Source: Paraburkholderia panacisoli
GTDB taxonomy: Bacteria > Pseudomonadota > Gammaproteobacteria > Burkholderiales > Burkholderiaceae
DNA length: 64,000 nucleotides
Direction: 5' to 3'
NCBI RefSeq assembly: GCF_008369935.1
Contig: NZ_VTUZ01000009.1
Location: 124,001 to 188,000, forward strand
The notes under the pieces were generated by a model. That model searched no databases. It saw only the letters and a program-made list of their open reading frames with translations, and was not told the DNA's origin. Both the position numbers and the translations under genes were made by a program. Positions 24,370-33,578 of the stretch are shown here, in pieces. Within the stretch, counting starts at the first letter, position 1; each line of letters starts with the position of its first letter.

Positions 24370-26499
24370 CTACTTCTGAAGGAGCTGGCGGCTCCACTGG
24401 CCGATTTCTTCAAGCGTTTCGGCGGTTTCCGCCAGGAACGGGAAGAGCGTGAAGACATGAACCGAATCGGCCACCATCTTCAGCGTCACGTTCGCGCCGG
24501 CTGCTTTTGCCCGCTCCGCAAAACGAGTCGTGTCGCTTTCGAGCACCTCTCCCTCGACGGCCGAAAGGAATACCGGCGGAAGGTCTGCGAGGTCTGCGAA
24601 CAGCGGCGACACCATCGGATCGGTCGGCTCGTGGCCCTGGAAGTAAGACGCGACAAGGTTCGAAAGCGTCTCGCGATTCGCGGCCGGGTCGTCTCCCGAA
24701 TTCGCCATGACGGAGGGGCCGCCGAGCGTGAGGTCAGTGAGCGGGCAGATTGCAATGACGCCGGCCGGCAACGGCAGACCCGCGCGACGCAATGCGGCAG
24801 CTATCGCCAGGGCGAGGCCGCCCCCGGACGATTCGCCGCTCAGGAACACAGTCGACGGATCGACACCCGAAGCGAGCAAGCCGCGCCAGGCGCTGAATGC
24901 GTCGTCGAATGCCGCCGGATACGGATGCTCGGGCGCGAGGCGATAGTCGACCGTGTAGCACGGGCCGTTCAGGGCGCGCGAGAGACGGCTTGCGTATTCA
25001 ACCGAACTCTTCGCCGAACCCAGCACGTAGCCGCCGCCGTGGAAGTGCAACACGGTCGCCGTTTGCCCTGCTCCCGCTGCAACCACGCGCAACGCGCTCA
25101 CCCCGTGAAGATCGACGTCCGCCACTTCGGTGCTTGCGGGCGCCGGAAACTGCTCCAGCAGGAACCGTTCGTAGGCTGCACGCTGCCCCCGGTCGCCACG
25201 AGCAATGTCATCCGGCTTGAACACGCCCTTCCAGAGATCGAAAGCGCGCTGGCTCTCGGGGCGCTCCATCCGCTTTCCTTCGCGTGCCGCGCTCAGGCCT
25301 ACGACCTCGCCCGGCGGCAGCCTGGCGGCCTCGAGGATGTTGTGCCCCCACGCGAACGACCACGAAGCCTCGGCCAGCGGATCGATACGCGAGAGTCCCT
25401 TCAGTCGTCCGTTACGCTGGCGTACGCGCGCCTCGTCGGGCTCGTGTGCCCAATCGACGACAAATCGCGCTCCAGCCTGAATCCGCGTGGTACGCGGCTG
25501 GCGGCGCCGTTCGTATTCCAGCAGCGCATCCTGTACGCCCCCCCTGCCATGATTCTTGAGACAGGTGGCGAGGACCCATGCGTCTTCGATCGCCTGGCAG
25601 GCGCCTTGCGCCAGGTAGGGCACCATCGCATGCGCGGCGTCGCCGAGCAGGGCGATCCGTCCGGTACTCCACTGTTCGATCGGATCCCGGTGGTACATCC
25701 CGGTAATGAACGTCGAGTCCACGGCGTCCAGCATTTTCTGGACCGTCGGTTCGGAACCCTCGAACGAACGCCGCAGTTGCGCGACGTCCCCCGACTGCGT
25801 CCACGACTCGCGGCTCACTTCGGTTGCCGGCACCGACGCAAGAATGCTGTAGAGGTCCTTGCGAACCCAGTACGAGACGATGTTCCTGCCCACGCCGAAC
25901 CAGTTGTTCCCCGCCACCGGCAACTTCAGACCCGTGAGCCGGTCGGCAGGGATGAGCGAGCGCCACATCAGGATGTTGGCGAACTGCTTCTCCTCGGGTC
26001 CCCGGAGGGCAGTCCGAACGGCAGAGTGAATGCCATCCGCGCCGATCACGGCGTCGCCACGAATCACTTCGCCATTTTGCAGCGTGACCCAGGCGCCCTC
26101 GTCGTCCTGGGAAACCGACGCGCATTCCGCCCCCAGCCGGATCACATGGGGCGGCACGGCCTTCGCGAGCAGGTCGATCAGGTCGGCGCGGTGGACGTTG
26201 TAGAGCAGCGCGCCGTAACGTGCCTCGGCCTCCTTGCCCAGTGGCGCAACGTACAGGAGACGCCCGGTCGACAGTTCGAGGTAGTCAAAGCGCTCCGGCA
26301 CGGTCGCAATGCTCGCCAGCGCCGGCTCAAGCCCCAGTTCACGCAGCACGATCGTGCCGTTCGCAGCGATCTGGACACCCGCCCCGACCTCCGTCAATTG
26401 CGGGGTGCGCTCCAGTACAATCGGTTCGATACCGTGGCGCAGCAGCGCCAGGGCAGTCGTTAACCCACCAATGCCTCCGCCAACAACTATGACTTTCAT
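24370..26499 (-). CDS. natural fusion: FAD-dependent monooxygenase plus alpha/beta hydrolase
   Basis: 709 residues. The N-terminal part (1 to about 400) is a salicylate-hydroxylase-type flavoprotein monooxygenase: GGGIGG (7-12), GADGIHS (153-159), GDAAHAMVPYLAQGACQAIED (286-306). From about 415 a second enzyme begins, an HSL-type alpha/beta hydrolase with HGGG (487-490), nucleophile Ser557 in GESSGGG, and His681 in DSVHVF; the acidic residue may be Glu651 or Asp656. Both halves keep their catalytic motifs, and no stop or frame change separates them. One chain could hydroxylate a substrate and hydrolyse an ester or lactone of it. GGAGAAAC precedes the ATG. TetR is divergent and the ligase is downstream. 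Confidence 0.87.
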   Translation of the reverse strand: MKVIVVGGGIGGLTTALALLRHGIEPIVLERTPQLTEVGAGVQIAANGTIVLRELGLEPALASIATVPERFDYLELSTGRLLYVAPLGKEAEARYGALLYNVHRADLIDLLAKAVPPHVIRLGAECASVSQDDEGAWVTLQNGEVIRGDAVIGADGIHSAVRTALRGPEEKQFANILMWRSLIPADRLTGLKLPVAGNNWFGVGRNIVSYWVRKDLYSILASVPATEVSRESWTQSGDVAQLRRSFEGSEPTVQKMLDAVDSTFITGMYHRDPIEQWSTGRIALLGDAAHAMVPYLAQGACQAIEDAWVLATCLKNHGRGGVQDALLEYERRRQPRTTRIQAGARFVVDWAHEPDEARVRQRNGRLKGLSRIDPLAEASWSFAWGHNILEAARLPPGEVVGLSAAREGKRMERPESQRAFDLWKGVFKPDDIARGDRGQRAAYERFLLEQFPAPASTEVADVDLHGVSALRVVAAGAGQTATVLHFHGGGYVLGSAKSSVEYASRLSRALNGPCYTVDYRLAPEHPYPAAFDDAFSAWRGLLASGVDPSTVFLSGESSGGGLALAIAAALRRAGLPLPAGVIAICPLTDLTLGGPSVMANSGDDPAANRETLSNLVASYFQGHEPTDPMVSPLFADLADLPPVFLSAVEGEVLESDTTRFAERAKAAGANVTLKMVADSVHVFTLFPFLAETAETLEEIGQWSRQLLQK

Positions 26500-26535
26500 G
26501 TTAAGTTTCTCCTACTCGGTTAGTTATTGCAGTGT

Positions 26536-26547
26536 AGTTAATTAACT
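26536..26547. promoter_or_regulatory. candidate TetR operator
   Basis: AGTTAATTAACT is a perfect 12-bp palindrome in the 63-base gap between the divergent tetR-like gene and the monooxygenase-hydrolase gene. A related TTAGTTATT string lies nearby at 26520. The position suits repression of both genes by the TetR-family protein. Confidence 0.55.
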
Positions 26548-26562
26548 CGACATGGTAAAGTA

Positions 26563-27252
26563 ATGACGACACTAGGGAAAACCCTTCGCTCGGACGGGGC
26601 GGAGACGCGAAGTCGCTTAAAAGAAGAAGCCCAACACCTGTTCGCGCTGCGCGGATTGGACGGAGTGTCCGTGCAGGACATCATTTCCGCCGCAGGGCAG
26701 CGAAACAGCGCCTCGCTGCGCTATTACTTCGGAACCAAACTTGAACTGGCACGTGAGCTGATAGTGGACGGCGCGCGCCTGATAGACGAAGACCGTCAGG
26801 CGCGGCTCGACAGACTGGAGGCAGAGGAAGCGATAAACGTGCGCGCGGTCTTGGGCGCGCTGCTCTTTCCGATGCTTGAGCTGGCGGATCGTACGGGTCA
26901 GGCGACGTACATCCGCATGATCGCCAACTTCCAGTTGAACAACCGCGCGTTCTTGCGGGAGGCACTGGAAAACAAGTGGAATCTGGGTTATCAGCGTTGC
27001 AATGCCCAGCTCCGAACCCTGCTTTCAGATGTTCCGCCGGAAATAGTCGATCACAGACTGTCGCTCGTCGGCATCTACGGCAATGCCGCACTGGCAGCGT
27101 GGGAAGCAAGTCGGGACAATGGCGAATCGGGAGGGCTCTGGTCCCCGCAATACGCCGTATCCAGCTTGATGGACACCTTTGAAAGCATACTGACCGCAGA
27201 GCCCTCGGAGGAAACGCGGTCCCTGCTGGGAGGATCTGAGGGCGAGCGCTAG
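26563..27252 (+). CDS. TetR-family transcriptional regulator
   Basis: 229 residues. The helix-turn-helix lies at about 15-62 (AQHLFALRGLDGVSVQDIISAAGQRNSASLRYYFGTKLELARELI), ending in the YYFxxKxxL signature. A helical effector domain follows. It is divergent from the monooxygenase-hydrolase fusion with a palindrome in between, so it most likely represses that cluster and is relieved by a pathway compound. No clear ribosome binding site precedes the ATG; the mRNA may be near-leaderless. Confidence 0.85.
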   Translation: MTTLGKTLRSDGAETRSRLKEEAQHLFALRGLDGVSVQDIISAAGQRNSASLRYYFGTKLELARELIVDGARLIDEDRQARLDRLEAEEAINVRAVLGALLFPMLELADRTGQATYIRMIANFQLNNRAFLREALENKWNLGYQRCNAQLRTLLSDVPPEIVDHRLSLVGIYGNAALAAWEASRDNGESGGLWSPQYAVSSLMDTFESILTAEPSEETRSLLGGSEGER

Positions 27253-27611
27253 TCGTCTTGCCAACGCGCCTGATCTCTCGCGGCGCCAATCAGGAACAGT
27301 GCCACGGTTTTATCCCCATACTGCTGCTCGACGTAACGCGTGGCGGTTCCCGCGAGGTCGGCGCCCACCGGCATCCCGCCGCTTTGCAGCGTCGACTCGT
27401 TCATGATCGAAGACCGTACGGCATAGTTGAGCACGACAGCGATGGGTTGATGGTCGAGGTCTTCAAGGCGGATCACATTCACACACTTGTCCGATGGCCC
27501 TGCATCGTTTGAGCCGAGCCACCAGCCATCGACAGTCCGCACGTCGCGATTCACATTGACGCTGCGACACCCGCTACCAAAGCCAACGCGAGCCGGCTGT
27601 AGGTCGTGCAC
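27249..27611 (-). pseudogene. ceramidase-like protein fragment
   Basis: The frame reads SVNVNRDVRTVDGWWLGSN, AGPSDKCVNVIRLEDLDHQPIAVVLNYAVRSSIMN, then RYVEQQYGDKTVALFLIGAARDQ. This resembles the middle of neutral/alkaline ceramidase-like N-terminal domains, where a gene product normally runs several hundred residues. Here it stops abruptly at 27249, four bases into the tetR stop region, and lacks a convincing N-terminus. I read it as a fragment left by a rearrangement. The family call is tentative. Confidence 0.45.
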
Positions 27612-27703
27612 TGGCCGCCGTCGCGGCCCGTGTCACGGAATCTTCAATAGCCAGCGCGATCTGCTTCTTACGGAAGATCGCCGGCATGTGCCAATGCCGT
27701 CGC

Positions 27704-29176
27704 TTATTCGAGTCCGCCCTGGCAGAGATACTTGATCGATAGATAATCGTCGAGGCCGTACTTCGATCCTTCGCGGCCATAGCCCGACTCCTTCACGCCG
27801 CCAAACGGCGCGGCCTCGCTCGCGAGTGCGCCCTCGTTGATGCCGACGATACCCGCTTCCAGCCGGCGCACGACGCGATCGATGCGGCGGATGTCCTGAC
27901 TGTAGAAGTACGATGCGAGGCCAAACGGCGTGTCGTTGGCGGCGCGGATTGCTTGTGCTTCGTCGTCAAACCGGAAGAGCGGCACGACCGGGCCAAAGGT
28001 TTCCTCGCAACTCAACTGCATCGTACTGGTGGCGTCGGCGAGGACGGTCGGCGCGTAGTAGTTGGAACCGAGTGCGGTGAGCCGCTTTCCGCCCGCGAGC
28101 ACGCGCGCGCCTTTCGAGACGGCATCGTCGACGTGGCGCGCGATCTTGTCGATGGCGCGCGCGTTGATCATTGGGCCGATCTCAGCGGAGGGGTCGGTCG
28201 CCGGCGCGACCTTCAATGCCGCGACGCGTTTGGCCAGCATGTCGCCGAATTTCTCGTACACCGACGACTGCACGTAGACGCGGTTCGGGCACACACAAGT
28301 CTGCCCTCCGTTGCGGAATTTCGACACGAGCAGACCACTGACGGCAGCGGCGAGATCGGCGTCGTCGAACACGATGAAGGGTGCGTTGCCACCCAGTTCG
28401 AGCGAGAGCTTCTTGAGCGTATCCGCCGACTCACGCGCCAGATACTTGCCGACCGGCGTCGAGCCGGTGAACGTAATCTTGCGCACGCGGCTATCGTGCA
28501 ACCACTCAGCAACCGCGGGCACCGCATTCTCGCGCGATGCAGCGATCAGGTTGAGCACGCCCGGCGGCACGCCTGCTTCGTGCGCGAGATGCACGAGCGC
28601 AAGCGCGGTGAGCGGCGTGTCTTCGGCCGGCTTACCGACCACCGTACAACCTGCGGCGAGCGCCGGCGCGATCTTGCGCGCGATCATCGCCAGCGGGAAA
28701 TTCCATGGCGTGATGGCCGCGACGATCCCAACCGGCTCCCTCACCGCGCTCATACGCTTGCCGCGCTGCTGCTGCGGAATAAGGTCGCCGTAGATGCGCG
28801 TCGCTTCATCCGCGAACCACGCCACATACGATGCGCCATAGAGCACTTCGCCGCGCCCTTCCGCGAAAGGCTTGCCCTGTTCGAGCGAAATCAGGCGGCC
28901 AAGCGCGTCGGCGTTTTCGAGCATCAGCGCGTGCCAGCGGTGCAGCACAGCCGCGCGCTCCTTCGGCAGCGCGTCGCGCCAGGCGGGAAAAGCGCGCGCA
29001 GCAGCGTCTGTCGCGGCGCGGGCATCAGCCTCGTTGCCGTCTGCGACGGCGGTGATCACTTCTCCCGTCGCCGGGTTCGTCACGTCGAAGCGCTTGCCGC
29101 TTGCAGAGGCAACCCACTTGCCGTCGATAAAGTGATCGTTTCGGATCAGGTCGCTCATGTCGAATTTCGTTGCCAT
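27704..29176 (-). CDS. succinate-semialdehyde-type aldehyde dehydrogenase (second copy)
   Basis: 490 residues. TPWNFP (156-161), FTGSTPVG, catalytic Glu260 (LELGG) and Cys294 (GQTCVC) are all present. It is clearly homologous to the dehydrogenase at 4565-6025, sharing the C-terminal block AAPFGGVK(E/Q)SG(Y/I)GREGSKYG and the YLSIKYLC ending. It starts 14 bases after the second tartrate/malate dehydrogenase with AAGGAG, so the two form an operon. The pairing repeats the arrangement of the carnitine island. Likely substrates are succinic, malic or tartronic semialdehydes; sequence alone does not decide. Confidence 0.85.
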   Translation of the reverse strand: MATKFDMSDLIRNDHFIDGKWVASASGKRFDVTNPATGEVITAVADGNEADARAATDAAARAFPAWRDALPKERAAVLHRWHALMLENADALGRLISLEQGKPFAEGRGEVLYGASYVAWFADEATRIYGDLIPQQQRGKRMSAVREPVGIVAAITPWNFPLAMIARKIAPALAAGCTVVGKPAEDTPLTALALVHLAHEAGVPPGVLNLIAASRENAVPAVAEWLHDSRVRKITFTGSTPVGKYLARESADTLKKLSLELGGNAPFIVFDDADLAAAVSGLLVSKFRNGGQTCVCPNRVYVQSSVYEKFGDMLAKRVAALKVAPATDPSAEIGPMINARAIDKIARHVDDAVSKGARVLAGGKRLTALGSNYYAPTVLADATSTMQLSCEETFGPVVPLFRFDDEAQAIRAANDTPFGLASYFYSQDIRRIDRVVRRLEAGIVGINEGALASEAAPFGGVKESGYGREGSKYGLDDYLSIKYLCQGGLE

Positions 29177-29190
29177 CGAAAACTCCTTGT

Positions 29191-30273
29191 TCAGGCGAGC
29201 CGCTCGGCAATCGCCTTGCCTACTTCCGTGGTGTTCGCCCGGCCGCCAAGATCGCCGGTGTGCGGGCCTTCCTTGAGCACCGCTTCAATCGCGGCGAGCA
29301 TGGCATTGTGTGCCTCGTGCTCGACGCCTGCGCCGTTGCCCAGGAAGTCGAGCATCATCGCGGCCGACCAGACCATGGCGATCGGGTTAGCGATGTTCTT
29401 GCCGAAAATGTCGGGCGCCGAACCGTGGACCGGTTCGAACAGCGAAGGAAACTTCCGATCGGGATTCAGGTTGGCCGAGGGCGCGAGGCCGATCGTGCCG
29501 GTGCAGGCGGGACCGAGATCGGAGAGGATGTCGCCGAACAGATTGGTGGCCACGACCACGTCGAAGCGGTCCGGATTCAGCACGAAACGCGCGCAGAGGA
29601 TGTCGATGTGCTGCTTGTCCCACGTCACATCCGGGTATTGTGCCGCGACACCGGCCGCGCATTGGTCCCACCATGGCATGCTGATCGCGATGCCGTTGCT
29701 CTTCGTCGCGACGGTGATCTTTTTACGCTCGCGTCGCTGGGCAAGGTCGAACGCGAACTTCAGCACGCGCTCGCTGCCGTGCCGCGTGAACACGGATTCC
29801 TGCAGCACGAACTCGCGCTCCGTACCCTCGAACATCACGCCGCCCACCGACGAGTACTCGCCTTCGGTGTTCTCGCGCACGATCCAGAAATCGATGTCGC
29901 CCGCCTTACGGCCTGCAAGCGGCGAAGGCACGCCGGCAAAGAGACGCGCGGGGCGCAGGTTGATGTACTGATCGAACTCGCGCCGGAACTTCAGCAACGA
30001 ACCCCACAGCGAAATATGGTCGGGCACTGCGTCCGGCCAGCCGACCGCGCCGAACAAAATCGCATCCATGGGTTGCAACTGCGCTTTCCAGTCGTCCGGC
30101 ATCATCTTGCCGTGCTTCGCGTAGTAGTCGCAGCTCGCCCATTCGATGTGCTGAAATTCCAGTGCGATGCCGAATTTTTTGCTTGCGGCTTCGAGCGCAC
30201 GCAGACCTTCGGGCATCACTTCCTTACCTATGCCATCTCCGGGAATGACGGCGATGCGGTACGGCTTGTTCAT
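29191..30273 (-). CDS. ttuC: tartrate/D-malate dehydrogenase (second copy)
   Basis: 360 residues from the ATG at 30273 (AGGAAAG upstream). The active-site segments RENTEGEYSSVGG, CARFVLNPDRFDVVVATNLFGDILSDLGP and GSAPDIFGK are nearly identical to the copy at 1038-2117, and long stretches differ only conservatively. Family activity is NAD-dependent oxidation or decarboxylation of D-malate or tartrate. It leads the pair with the semialdehyde dehydrogenase. The cyclase-family gene lies 40 bases upstream on the same strand, and the MFS gene overlaps that one, so all four genes may be one transcript. Confidence 0.87.
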   Translation of the reverse strand: MNKPYRIAVIPGDGIGKEVMPEGLRALEAASKKFGIALEFQHIEWASCDYYAKHGKMMPDDWKAQLQPMDAILFGAVGWPDAVPDHISLWGSLLKFRREFDQYINLRPARLFAGVPSPLAGRKAGDIDFWIVRENTEGEYSSVGGVMFEGTEREFVLQESVFTRHGSERVLKFAFDLAQRRERKKITVATKSNGIAISMPWWDQCAAGVAAQYPDVTWDKQHIDILCARFVLNPDRFDVVVATNLFGDILSDLGPACTGTIGLAPSANLNPDRKFPSLFEPVHGSAPDIFGKNIANPIAMVWSAAMMLDFLGNGAGVEHEAHNAMLAAIEAVLKEGPHTGDLGGRANTTEVGKAIAERLA

Positions 30274-30313
30274 GTGACTTTCCTCTACAGATAACGAATA
30301 GTTCATTGCGGGA

Positions 30314-31372
30314 CTACACGGTTGCCACAGGCGTCACCGGTGAGCCAACCGCGCCAGGCAGCCGCAAGGGCGGTGCGGTGAGTAGAAACCGGTTACGTCC
30401 GTTCGCGTGCAGCCAGTCGGCCAGTTCGCTCAGATGCCAGAGTTCGCCGAGATAAACGCCCAGCCGGAACAGACACAGATCATGTAGCGGATGGGACGCG
30501 TACCGGTCACTTGCAGCCGGTCGGGCCGGCAGCATCTCCACGGCCGCGTTGTCCGCTATCAATGCTACTGCCCCGGATTCGATAATCCAGTCGCGCAATT
30601 TCTCATCCCGCCCATCCAGCGCGGCGAAACTGTTACGAAGGCGAGCCATGTCGGGCACGCCGGCCATCTCGAGCAGCGCTTCGTCTGTGCCGGTGCGCAG
30701 ACAGACCATGTCGCCGGCTTCGACCACCACCTGTTGTGCGTCCATGACCTCCATCAGCTCAGCGTAGCCGACAGCGATCTGCGTTGTGCCGAAATGACGC
30801 TTAAGGTCGATCATGACGCCACGTCCTTGCACGCCCGTCGCGGCCATGTTCTCGATACCAAGACGGTAGGCGCCTGAAGGACGCTCGGCGGCGCACTCAT
30901 CACCGCCCCGATAATCGATCGGCCCGACGATATCCTCGCCAGCCCGAAAGCCGTTATAGAAGGCCATTTCCGGCACGCCTTCGCCCATGAGATCGAACCA
31001 CTGCCCCATGTGAGCGAGGCTGTCCCACTGTGTCGAATACTGGAGTGCAAGATGCGCCGTATCGTCGCAAATGACGTCGAGCAAATGAGGGTTGTCGCGT
31101 GAGAGCGGGTAAGTCATGTTCGCGCGGTCGCCACGCCGTGTCGGCTCAATGCGTGGCGGCTGGCGACGAGGATTCAATGCCGTGCCGCCCGGACAGTCGA
31201 GCGGCAGGCTCAAGCAGAACACGCGGCCTTCACGGACTTCCTGTACCCCCTGGAGAACCTTTGCGGGCGTCAACAGATTGAGCCGTCCAAGTTGATCGTC
31301 GGGGCCGAAGTCGCCCCAGTTCGAATCCTCTGGCCGCTGATTCCAGCGGCTGGTACTGTTCGATCGCGTCAT
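30314..31372 (-). CDS. cyclase-family metal-dependent hydrolase
   Basis: 352 residues of the cyclase/kynurenine-formamidase-like superfamily (larger isatin-hydrolase-like branch). The motif STQWDSLAHMGQWFD (about 113-127) holds the metal-binding His, and NWGDFGPDDQLGRLNLLTP near the N-terminus is typical of this branch. Members hydrolyse amides or lactams such as N-formylkynurenine and isatin; the substrate here is unknown. The ATG overlaps the stop of the upstream MFS gene (ATGA, 31369-31372), so translation is coupled and the transporter probably imports the substrate. Confidence 0.8.
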   Translation of the reverse strand: MTRSNSTSRWNQRPEDSNWGDFGPDDQLGRLNLLTPAKVLQGVQEVREGRVFCLSLPLDCPGGTALNPRRQPPRIEPTRRGDRANMTYPLSRDNPHLLDVICDDTAHLALQYSTQWDSLAHMGQWFDLMGEGVPEMAFYNGFRAGEDIVGPIDYRGGDECAAERPSGAYRLGIENMAATGVQGRGVMIDLKRHFGTTQIAVGYAELMEVMDAQQVVVEAGDMVCLRTGTDEALLEMAGVPDMARLRNSFAALDGRDEKLRDWIIESGAVALIADNAAVEMLPARPAASDRYASHPLHDLCLFRLGVYLGELWHLSELADWLHANGRNRFLLTAPPLRLPGAVGSPVTPVATV

Positions 31373-32682
31373 CGGGCTGCGTCTGCCATAGCAAAACTGG
31401 CGTCCCCGCCTGCGTCATCACGATCTGACCGGGCCTCCGGGCTAGCCGATTCGTCAGGCATCCAGCGCGACGTATCAAAGACACTGATGGCGATCAGTAG
31501 CAACGCGCCTGCGGCGATAAACGACGCCATCGCAAATCTGAGTCCGAGCGACGGTGTCACGAGCGCTATCACGTAAGGTGCGGCCACACTCACCGAGGTC
31601 ATCGCGTAACTGATTCCAATGCCGGTTGCCCGAGCTTCGACCGGAAAGCGCCGTGCCTGGTAGAGGGGCAGGATTCCGAACAGGCCGTTGGCAAACATGC
31701 CCATCAGGAATGCGCCAGCACCGAGTTGAAAGTGATTGGAAACGAGCGTGTACAGGACTGTCGACGGAATCACGATCAACATGAAGACCGTGATGGTCGG
31801 GCGCTCGCCGAAGCGGCTCGCCGCATAACCCGAAAGCGGCTTGCCGATCACCGAGCCCACTGAATACGCCACCACAAACGGAAATATCGAGCCCGAATCA
31901 AGATGCTGGGTCGTGAGCAGGAACGTGGGATACAGCACCTGCACAGCCCAAAGCATGAAGTTGATGCCGGCCGAAAACGCCCAGGCTTGCGCGACGGCAG
32001 GATTGAACAGGAACGGCTTGAACGTGCGCCCCTCCCTCTTCTGCTGCCGCTGACGCGCCCAGTCATCCGATTCCTTGACGTTACGACGCAGGAACAGGGT
32101 AAGGATCGCAGGCGCCACGCCGAGAAAAAACATCCAGCGCCAGCCGAGGGCCGGAAACAGGAAATGAAAGGCGAGCGCCGCCAACATGTAGCCGAACTCG
32201 TAGCCCGCGACCATGATGCCCGAGGCCAGCGGGCGGATTTTTTCCGGTACGGTTTCCATCAGCAACGATACGGAGGCCGTCCATTCGCCGCCGAAGCCGA
32301 GACCAAACAGGACGCGCAACGCCATGAAGGACGCGTAGCTCCACGCAAGTCCACTCAAACCCGAAGCACATGAAAACCACAGCACGGCTGCCATAAAAGC
32401 AAGCTTGCGGCCAAAGCGATCGGCGGCGAGCCCCCAGCCAATCGTGCCCACGATCTTGGCAAAGCCGGTGGCAGTGATGATAAACGCCATCGCAGGCAGA
32501 CCCACGTCGAACACCTTCCCCAGATGCGGAATCAGGAACAGAACGATGGTGAAGTCGAAAGCGTCGAGCGCCCAGCCCGCCGTTGCGGCGAAAATGATTT
32601 GCCAGTGCGTCCTGAGTAAGGCAGCGCTGGAGTTCGTCTCCCTCCCCGCTTGGGTAGCGGGCTCCGTTGCGGCATCGTGCAT
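31369..32682 (-). CDS. MFS transporter, aromatic/organic acid:H+ symporter type
   Basis: 437 residues, 12 predicted helices. The loop signature GWGLAADRFGRKLAFM and the N-terminal helix GWALDAFDFTIVLFLIPHL match the AAHS/MHS-like organic acid symporters. AGGAG is placed eight bases before the ATG. The 4-base overlap with the cyclase-family gene points to import of that enzyme's substrate. The C-terminal tail is acidic and low-complexity. Confidence 0.83.
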   Translation of the reverse strand: MHDAATEPATQAGRETNSSAALLRTHWQIIFAATAGWALDAFDFTIVLFLIPHLGKVFDVGLPAMAFIITATGFAKIVGTIGWGLAADRFGRKLAFMAAVLWFSCASGLSGLAWSYASFMALRVLFGLGFGGEWTASVSLLMETVPEKIRPLASGIMVAGYEFGYMLAALAFHFLFPALGWRWMFFLGVAPAILTLFLRRNVKESDDWARQRQQKREGRTFKPFLFNPAVAQAWAFSAGINFMLWAVQVLYPTFLLTTQHLDSGSIFPFVVAYSVGSVIGKPLSGYAASRFGERPTITVFMLIVIPSTVLYTLVSNHFQLGAGAFLMGMFANGLFGILPLYQARRFPVEARATGIGISYAMTSVSVAAPYVIALVTPSLGLRFAMASFIAAGALLLIAISVFDTSRWMPDESASPEARSDRDDAGGDASFAMADAAR

Positions 32683-32795
32683 GGATCATCTCCTGACGTG
32701 TAAATGTCCGACTCAATATCGGGCTGCTGCCCTGACCCAATCAATCTGGCTTACACGGTCCGCGCTGACGCCTGCCGGGTCCGTGCCCCATGCTC

Positions 32796-33578
32796 TCACT
32801 GCTCGATGAACTCGCGGGCAAGCTTGCGTGCTGCGTTCGCGAACATGAGGATGTCCACGCCGGTCGCGACGAACGTGCATCCAAGATCGAGATAGCGACG
32901 CGCGAGCGCCGGGTCCGAGGTCAATGTGCCGGCCGCCTTGCCGGAAGCGATGATGGTGCGCATCGCCGCCTCGATCGCGCTCTGTACCTCGGGATGGCCG
33001 GGCTTGCCACGATGCCCCATCGACGCGGCCAGATCCGCCGGCCCGATGAAGACGCCATCAATACCGTCCACCTCGCATATCGCCGGAAGATTCTCGAGCG
33101 CGGTGACAGTCTCCGCCTGCACGAGCAGGCAGACTTCACTGTCCGCGATATCCAGATAGTCGACACGCGAGTTCCAGCGCGACGCACGTCCCACCGCACT
33201 GCCCACACCACGAATTCCATGGGGCGGATAGCGGACGGCGGCTACACACGCGCGGGCCTGATCGGCGGTATCGATCATCGGAACAAGGAGGTTACGCGCG
33301 CCGATATCGAGCAAGCGCTTGAGCAATGCCGGGTCACCATTGACGGGCCTTACGACGGCTTCGGCGCGATACGGCGCAACCGCCTGCAATTGCGAAAGAA
33401 TGCTGCGCACGTCGTTCGGGGCGTGCTCCGCGTCGATCAACAACCAATCAAAGCCGGCGGTCGCGCTGACTTCGGCCAGATAGGCATCGGCCATCGAAAG
33501 CCAGAAACCGATCTGCCGTTGGCCGTTTGCAAGCGCCGCCTTGAATGGATTAAGCACGGGCGTCGACGTTGCGTTCAT
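32796..33578 (-). CDS. HpcH/HpaI-family aldolase
   Basis: 260 residues from the ATG at 33578; a GTG at 33581 is an alternative start. Class II aldolase features are GFDWLLIDAEHAPND, PMIDTADQARACVAAVRYPPHGIRG, LLVQAETVTALENLP (metal-binding Glu) and DGVFIGPADLAASMG. Members split 2-keto-3-deoxy sugar diacids or related compounds to pyruvate plus an aldehyde. With the upstream UxaA/GarD dehydratase it would complete a galactarate/glucarate-like route giving pyruvate and tartronate semialdehyde (inference). It overlaps the end of the MFS gene by about 30 bases, so the operon is tightly coupled. Confidence 0.85.
   Translation of the reverse strand: MNATSTPVLNPFKAALANGQRQIGFWLSMADAYLAEVSATAGFDWLLIDAEHAPNDVRSILSQLQAVAPYRAEAVVRPVNGDPALLKRLLDIGARNLLVPMIDTADQARACVAAVRYPPHGIRGVGSAVGRASRWNSRVDYLDIADSEVCLLVQAETVTALENLPAICEVDGIDGVFIGPADLAASMGHRGKPGHPEVQSAIEAAMRTIIASGKAAGTLTSDPALARRYLDLGCTFVATGVDILMFANAARKLAREFIEQ

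Noticed and set aside
24457..26463. 668-codon open frame on the plus strand opposite the fusion gene
   Set aside because: Arg/His/Gln-rich shadow with no recognisable motif; the minus-strand gene has two full catalytic motif sets.
27953..29971. 672-codon plus-strand frame across the dehydrogenase pair
   Set aside because: Shadow of two real minus-strand genes; no motifs or ribosome binding site.
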